This document shows, piece by piece, positions 58,740 through 64,000 of a stretch of 64,000 nt of DNA. The stretch's first letter is position 1. Each line of letters starts with the position of its first letter. A program made the translations under genes and the position numbers. The notes under the pieces are model-generated. The model was not told where the DNA came from. It did not search any database and was given only the letters and a program-made list of their open reading frames with translations. The stretch lies in the NCBI GenBank assembly GCA_033439295.1, contig JAVTLE010000004.1:558012-622011 (forward strand), written 5' to 3'. The DNA is from Deuterostichococcus epilithicus (Eukaryota > Chlorophyta > Trebouxiophyceae > Prasiolales > Stichococcaceae).

Positions 58740-61063
58740 ATGGCCCGCGGCAGCTGCGTGCTGCTCGTGCTAGCTCTGGTCGCCGCTTCGTGCGCACAAT
58801 CACAGGTGAGCGGCCGCCTCCGTCACTCGGTCGTCAGCAGGGGCTGCGATCGCAAGCAGTCAGCTCAGTCGGTCACCAGACGCTACCAGGTGGTGTGAGG
58901 CAGGCAGCGCCAGCCTGCGTGCCCGCCGCGTCCACGCAGTTGTTTTTCCGTTTACTTCATGCTTGGATCGGGGGTTGGGGGAAGCCACGGTCAACTTCGT
59001 GCTGCATGAGAGCAGTATCGACAGCCGCTCTGCTATCCGTCTAGCCCTGCCGCGCCCTCACGGCGCGCAATTAGCTTACCGTGTATCGGTACATCGCACG
59101 GTCCTTCTACCTCTCGGGGCCGGGTGAAGATGGGCGTATTTCGGTCATGAGGCTCCTTCGATAGCCGGCAATGCTGTTGCTCAGGCGCACTGCGGGTACG
59201 CGGCCCAGCGCCGTCATGGGGTGCCTGCAAGCACGCTGTTGGGGGGGTACTGCAGAGGCCTGGCTGACATTTTGTCAAGAACGCCAGCCTTGTAGGACGG
59301 GCTCGAATCTTCAGGAATCCGCATTGCGGGCGGCCGCAGCAGGCTTGATTCCTCGCAGCAGAAGCGCGATCGCGGCATGCCGTGCCGGGACCTGTAGTGC
59401 CATCCGGGTGCCAGGGTCGGCAAGCGGTGCCAGTGGCCTTGCGCGGCCTGTTGTGCTTCAGAGTCAACACGTTTCGCCTCTGTGCGCTGGCACGCTGGCT
59501 CGACGCACGCAGGAGCGAAACGCTGCTGGGAGATAGTTGGGGCGTCGGCTTACGTTCAAGCTACCATTGCCTAATTGCCTCGCCCGGACAGGCTCTTGCA
59601 CCGCCCTGGAAGGTCCAGCGGGGTCGCTGTACATTGCGGAGATGCGTTTGCGGCGCGCGCACTCATGCTGACCTGTGTGGTTGCCTCGCGAGCTGTCACC
59701 GAGTTTGGGGCTGTCGGCACGCCGTTTTTTGCACTTGTTCAACTTTTGCGCACCGTGCAGCGATCCGGAATTTTGACAGAACTCCGAGATATGTGGTAAC
59801 TCAGGCAAAGCCCAGCCGCAGCGTCAGCCTGGGGCCGCCGGAACCGCAGGCCTGACTGCGGCGCCTTGCGAGTGAAGCTTGTGGGGTCCCGCTCCCTGCA
59901 GGCATGCAACCCATTTAGTTGTCGCCGGGCCGCCAGGAGTTCCCCAATCGCAGATCACATGCGTGTCTCTGACGCCTCGTCCTTGTGTGCATTGCAGGCG
60001 GAGGGCGTGCAGTCGTTCATCAAGGCCGATCCCGAGCGCACCATCGTGGCCAAGTTCCTCCAACTGGCCGACGCAGCCCCTATCTTCGGCGACGCGCCTT
60101 CAGCTGGTGTCGTCCTCTTCGCAGCCACAGACAGCGCCTGGCAGACGGCAGCGACCAAGCTCGGTGAGTGGCACGGAGGCCTGCTGCGAGCGCTTGGAGC
60201 GGCATCCCGCACCCCAACATGGGGCGACTGGCCGGCCTGACCAGCACCTACATCCCTCTGGCACATCACCATGCCGTGCCCACCGGAGCAGCCGCGCTGA
60301 CGTGTTGCATTTACGCCGCCTGGCGGTTCGTGCGGGTTGCCGCCGCCCAAAAGCGGCGCCAATTGGAGGTGTCCCATGTATGCCGGCGCGTGCATAGGCC
60401 GTTACACAGTACACCTGCCCCGCTTGCAGGCATCAACATCGACCCGGCGACGGCCTCAAAATCGGATGGCGAGAAGCTGGGGTCCCTCATGATGTACAAC
60501 ATGATCAGCGGCGCCGGCGTTGATGTCGAGGCAGAGGGCTCGCCGGCGGGTCTCTTGGCCAAGCAGTCGGTGCAGACGCTGCTGGGCGCAGCGTACAACG
60601 ACCAGCTGCCGCTCACCTTTTCAGCCTGGTCGGACGACTCGTCGAAGGTGAGCCGTGCGGCCTCCCTATGGGTGCTCGCGGCAGCCGGCTGTGCGCCGCA
60701 GCGCATGCAACAGAGTAGACAAGGGTGCTGTCATGGGCGCCTGGGGACATTGGCTGGCAGCTTTTGCCAGCTGCAATCATCAGTGGCCGAGACTGCACGC
60801 GTAGTACGAAACTTGCTGCTGTGTATCTGCGTACCCCTGACGCCGTGCTGCTCAGCATCTGTGGTGCATTCATCCTGTTCAGGCTTCACAGTTGACGCCC
60901 TGCTGCTGCGCAGACGGTGGCGACAGGCCTCGCTTTGTCCAACAACGCAGTCTTGTCGGAGCCACAGAAGAAGGGCTTGAGTCTGGTGTACCTCACAGAC
61001 ACAGTGCTGCTGCCATCAGACTCATCAGGCGACATCCCCATCCCACAGCAACGGCGACGGTGA
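58740..61063 (+). CDS. Secreted fasciclin-domain (FAS1) protein
   Basis: Small extracellular protein with one FAS1 (beta-Ig-H3/fasciclin) domain, a fold used for adhesion in algal and plant walls. Four exons: 58740-58805, 59998-60163, 60430-60647, 60914-61063, giving 199 aa in phase. The ATG at 58740 gives a signal peptide, MARGSCVLLVLALVAASCAQ, which fills exon 1 exactly. The FAS1 features are FIKADPERTIVAKFLQLADA, VVLFAATDSAWQTAATKL (H1-like motif), LMMYNMISG in place of the usual YH, SVQTLLG, NNAVLSEPQKKGLSLVYLTD and TVLLPSDSSG (H2-like end). There is no glycolipid-anchor signal or membrane span. Intron 1 is 1.2 kb and shows nothing else. Confidence 0.82.
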
Positions 61064-63020
61064 AAAGGTAGGCGTGATCAAAGCATATCGCGAACAGCCA
61101 TGTGACCTTACTTGTACAGCATTGGCTGAGCCGTACCTGAGCCGTACCCCGCATGTTCCACACTGTTGCGCACGCAAATTTGATGCCGCCCAACCTGTAC
61201 ATGCACTTCAACATCTTGCTGATATGCCAGGACGGACCACCTGCCTGACTGCGATCCGCTGCAATGCACACAGGTCTGCGAGTCCCTGGCGCGCTGTGCT
61301 CAGTCCTGCACAGCCCCCTCACTGGCCTCGCGCCCCTGGACCGGGCTCTCCCGCCCGCTGTAGCGCCACCAGCGAAACATGTGGAAAGCTTCCGAGGCAG
61401 CGCGCTCTTTGTGGCGGCTGCCGGAGACCCGGGAGCAAAGGCGTGCTTACCATACCCAGCTGGTGTTAGTTTGGCCACGCCGGCAATACCCTGCAGCCAT
61501 CCTCCAGCCCCCAGCCGCTGCCCCAGTTCATTGGGGGGCGACCTCGCCAGGCTCGGTTCGCCGGCTTGCCGCATTCATTTGGTCTTTCGCGATTGCCCTG
61601 TGCGCAAACTGGGTGCCCGCGCCGTGGGCGGGCGGCATACTGGTTTATTGCTTAGAGTACTGAGTTTCGGGTGTGCTAGTAGCTAGAATCTTTTCTGCAG
61701 CCGTGCGGACATGATCTCAGGGGGGTGACAAGTATTCGACCGCCGCCGCCGCAGTTATTTGGGGTTCAGACTGCGAGCGCAGGCGCACATGCCGGGCAGC
61801 CTCGACTCGCTTGGATGCAGCCATCACACCGAACCCTATCTTTTCGCCCGAGCTGTAGCGCCAAAGACCTGTTGTTTGATGCGCGGCACTGACTTACCGC
61901 CGACTGTTCCGTTTCATTATTACCGTCATCACGTGCCTATCTGATCGCGCTGTAAAGGACTCGACTTCTTCCTCGATGTGCGAGCTGCCACAGCTGCGCC
62001 GCCTACCGCCAGTGCTGCGCCACCCAGTAAAGTGGCGCCATTTGTGTACACATGCGCACCACGAGAGATTCTGGGTGACTGTTCACTCTCTTGGTTCCCC
62101 ACAATGCAGAATCCGTTCAATGCTCTGCAATCTGCAGCTTCAATATTTGAAAGCTTTGTTTCGAGTGTCAACCCTGCTTCACCTCTGTTGGCAAATGCTG
62201 CCTTTCATTGAAAGCTGGGCTCGTTAAGGATCGACAGAGGACGATTGAAAGGCGCAAAGGCCATCACCCATCACAGGGAACTGCAAATTTGCGCAGATGG
62301 CAGTCTCAACAATCTTTATTGGAAATTCACAGCCAATCTGCAAATTTCCCACAGCACGTTTGCAGCCGGTAAGTATCACGTTCTTGCAGCGGTAAATCCC
62401 TCTAGGACCAGCGCCGTCACACCATGCGACCCTCATCCGCAACCAGCGCGGGTATTGGGCTACGCCCTCAGCTCCGAAACAGGTGTCGTGCCTCGCACAC
62501 AGCGTCGCTGCGCCCACCTGCTTCGGCGGCATTCCGGAGGCCTGCTCCCAGCTTGTGGGCCGTGCAACACCAGACGCTCGTCGATCAGCTGGGCTCTCCA
62601 ATCAGGTTCCGGAAGCGGGTGAAATTGCGTTTCGGAGAGCCTTACACGATGTGTATCACACAGCATTGAAGCTCAGAGCTTGGTCCTGCAATTTGGTCCT
62701 GCAACTACTCAGATCCACCTCGTGATCGAGATGTGCCTTGACTGCGCCGCACGATAACTGGCTTGCAGCTTATCTGCCCAGCTGCACAAAACCTCAGAGC
62801 AATTGCATCTGAGGACAATCAATCCATCAACCGAAGCCCGCATGGATCACACTTATCAACAGACTGACGCCGGCCTCTGCTACCGAGAGCAGCATGTCTG
62901 GCGTACATCCTGACGTGCGGATGTGCACAAGCTCCTCATCAGCAGGTCTCGCGGTCTCCAGCCTTCGCTGGCGAACCCGTCACTCCCGACGACGGTTTCA
63001 TCTGCCAGCTGGATGCACAG
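61064..63020. other. Region without a confident gene
   Basis: About 1.96 kb. Competing frames occur at 61929-62171 (minus, containing GATLLGGAALAVGGAAVAAR) and 61978-62211 (plus, containing MQNPFNALQSAASIFESF). Another piece is at 62483-62725 (plus). None could be placed in a spliced gene. Upstream exons of the last gene in the window probably lie here. Confidence 0.3.
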
Positions 63021-64000
63021 GTTGTTTCGGCTGCTGCGGCGGGGAGCGACGCTGGCGGCGAGCATGGCGGCGGCGAGCATGGCGGCCATGAAGGCCCCGG
63101 CGGCGCTGGGTCGGCCGCGCAGCAGGCGTTCAAACCAAACTCCGTCGAACGCCCCCTTGGTAGCCGCAGCTCGGGTACCTCTGCCGGCACCACCCTGAGC
63201 AAGCCATCCGGCAACCCGCTGGGAGGGCGCTGGGAGGCGAGCTCCCAGGAGTCCGGCGGCCGCGGCGGCTCGTCTGGCAGCCCTTACGCCAGCGCCCTGG
63301 GTGGCCGCCGCAGCGCCGGCAGCAGCGTCCGCCTGGACGATCCGTTCGACAATCCGCTGGGCGGTCGCCTGCAGTACGAGGTGTGTGAAGTCTGCATTTT
63401 GGGTCTGCGGACGATGTGTTGGGAGCTTGTCGGGGTTCGCAGGGCCCATGCTGCACGGCTCATGCAAATATCGATGCTGTGTTCACGCCCCAGCAGCATG
63501 CCTTCTCGTGGACTTGAGTCCTTGGTGAAATCCTTGGTTGTTTCTTGCGCAATCTTTGAATGCCGCCTCAGCAAACCCTGCGAACGCGTCCGCATAGTTA
63601 GCAGACTGGCTGCCGGGGGCGGTGACGGCTGGAATGATAATCTTCTGCGCGCAGGGTAGCGAGGGCGATGCCGATGAGACGCAGGTCACGCCGCGCAATG
63701 TGCGCCTGGCCGCCGCCTTCATGACGGGCATGCTGCTCATCTCCGGTGCGCAAGGCAGGAGTCGTCGTGTGCAAATGAACGTTTGTGTCGTTCATCAGGA
63801 GCCGCTTGTGCAGACGGCATGCGCAGCCTGGCATGCTGCCTCTGCAGCCTGTAGCGGCCGCACTGCAGGGCATGCAGGTCTTCGGCACGGAGCAGGCCTG
63901 CTGGCCTTGGCAGTGGTCTGTCCTGACATGGCTTGACATACCCGGGAGTGCGGACATGAGAGAACGGCTGCTCTGTCCCCGCCCGCAGGCATTGCCGCGG
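63021..64000 (+). CDS. Unrecognised membrane protein with PLGGR repeats, truncated by window end
   Basis: Three exons with matching phase: 63021-63380, 63655-63745 and 63989 to beyond 64000. The first encodes a Gly/Ser-rich low-complexity region with a repeated motif (RPLGSRS, NPLGGRW, ALGGRRS, NPLGGRL) and an acidic DDPFDNPLGG. The second encodes TQVTPRNVRLAAAFMTGMLL, and with the third (ISGIAA) begins a membrane span. The 5' exon or exons and the 3' end are not identified. I do not recognise the family. Confidence 0.5.

Overview
This window is nuclear DNA of an intron-rich, GC-rich unicellular green alga, most likely a chlorophyte of the trebouxiophyte type (inference). The basis is the spliced eukaryotic genes with conserved eukaryote families, short exons (about 25-450 bp), donors dominated by GTGCGN/GTGAGT, alanine/proline-rich cell-wall-like proteins, a plant-type CCCTAAA telomere-box, and an exostosin plus GT37-like glycosyltransferase repertoire. 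Exon models were built by hand from protein similarity, splice signals and reading phase. Where a model is called complete, its exon lengths sum to a whole number of codons.

Layout: 1-1668 (+) 3' part of a GT47 exostosin-like glycosyltransferase; 2261-3777 (-) AMMECR1 domain protein; 4398-11997 (+) SUMO-activating enzyme subunit 2 (UBA2/SAE2), 16 exons; about 12643-13101 (-) leucine-rich-repeat fragment; 13515-16470 (+) secreted Ala/Pro-rich protein; 18622-27377 (+) GAF-PAS-TKL protein kinase, 18 exons; 28445-31505 (-) DUF268 protein; 31683-35656 (+) membrane-anchored methyltransferase-like protein; 36996-39551 (+) METTL24-like protein; 39756-41549 (+) GT37-like fucosyltransferase; about 43119-44000 (-) possible mTERF-like protein; 45480-47847 (+) TylF/MycE-like O-methyltransferase; 48171-52553 (-) AHA1 HSP90 co-chaperone; 53515-58224 (+) membrane-anchored purple acid phosphatase; 58740-61063 (+) secreted fasciclin-domain protein; about 63021-64000 (+) 5' part of an unrecognised membrane protein. 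No mobile element, CRISPR array, rRNA or convincing tRNA was seen.

Two themes stand out. (1) Introns of most genes contain decayed, same-orientation copies of a neighbouring exon, often with the flanking splice site, 90-260 bp away. I call these ghost exons. At least a dozen can be aligned by eye, and one (in AHA1) is still open, in phase and bounded by AG/GT. (2) From 28.4 to 47.8 kb, five of six recognisable genes encode methyltransferase-fold or glycosyltransferase proteins, four of them type II membrane-anchored. This is a candidate cluster for fucosylated or O-methylated glycan synthesis. In addition, about one in eleven introns starts with GC rather than GT, always after AG.
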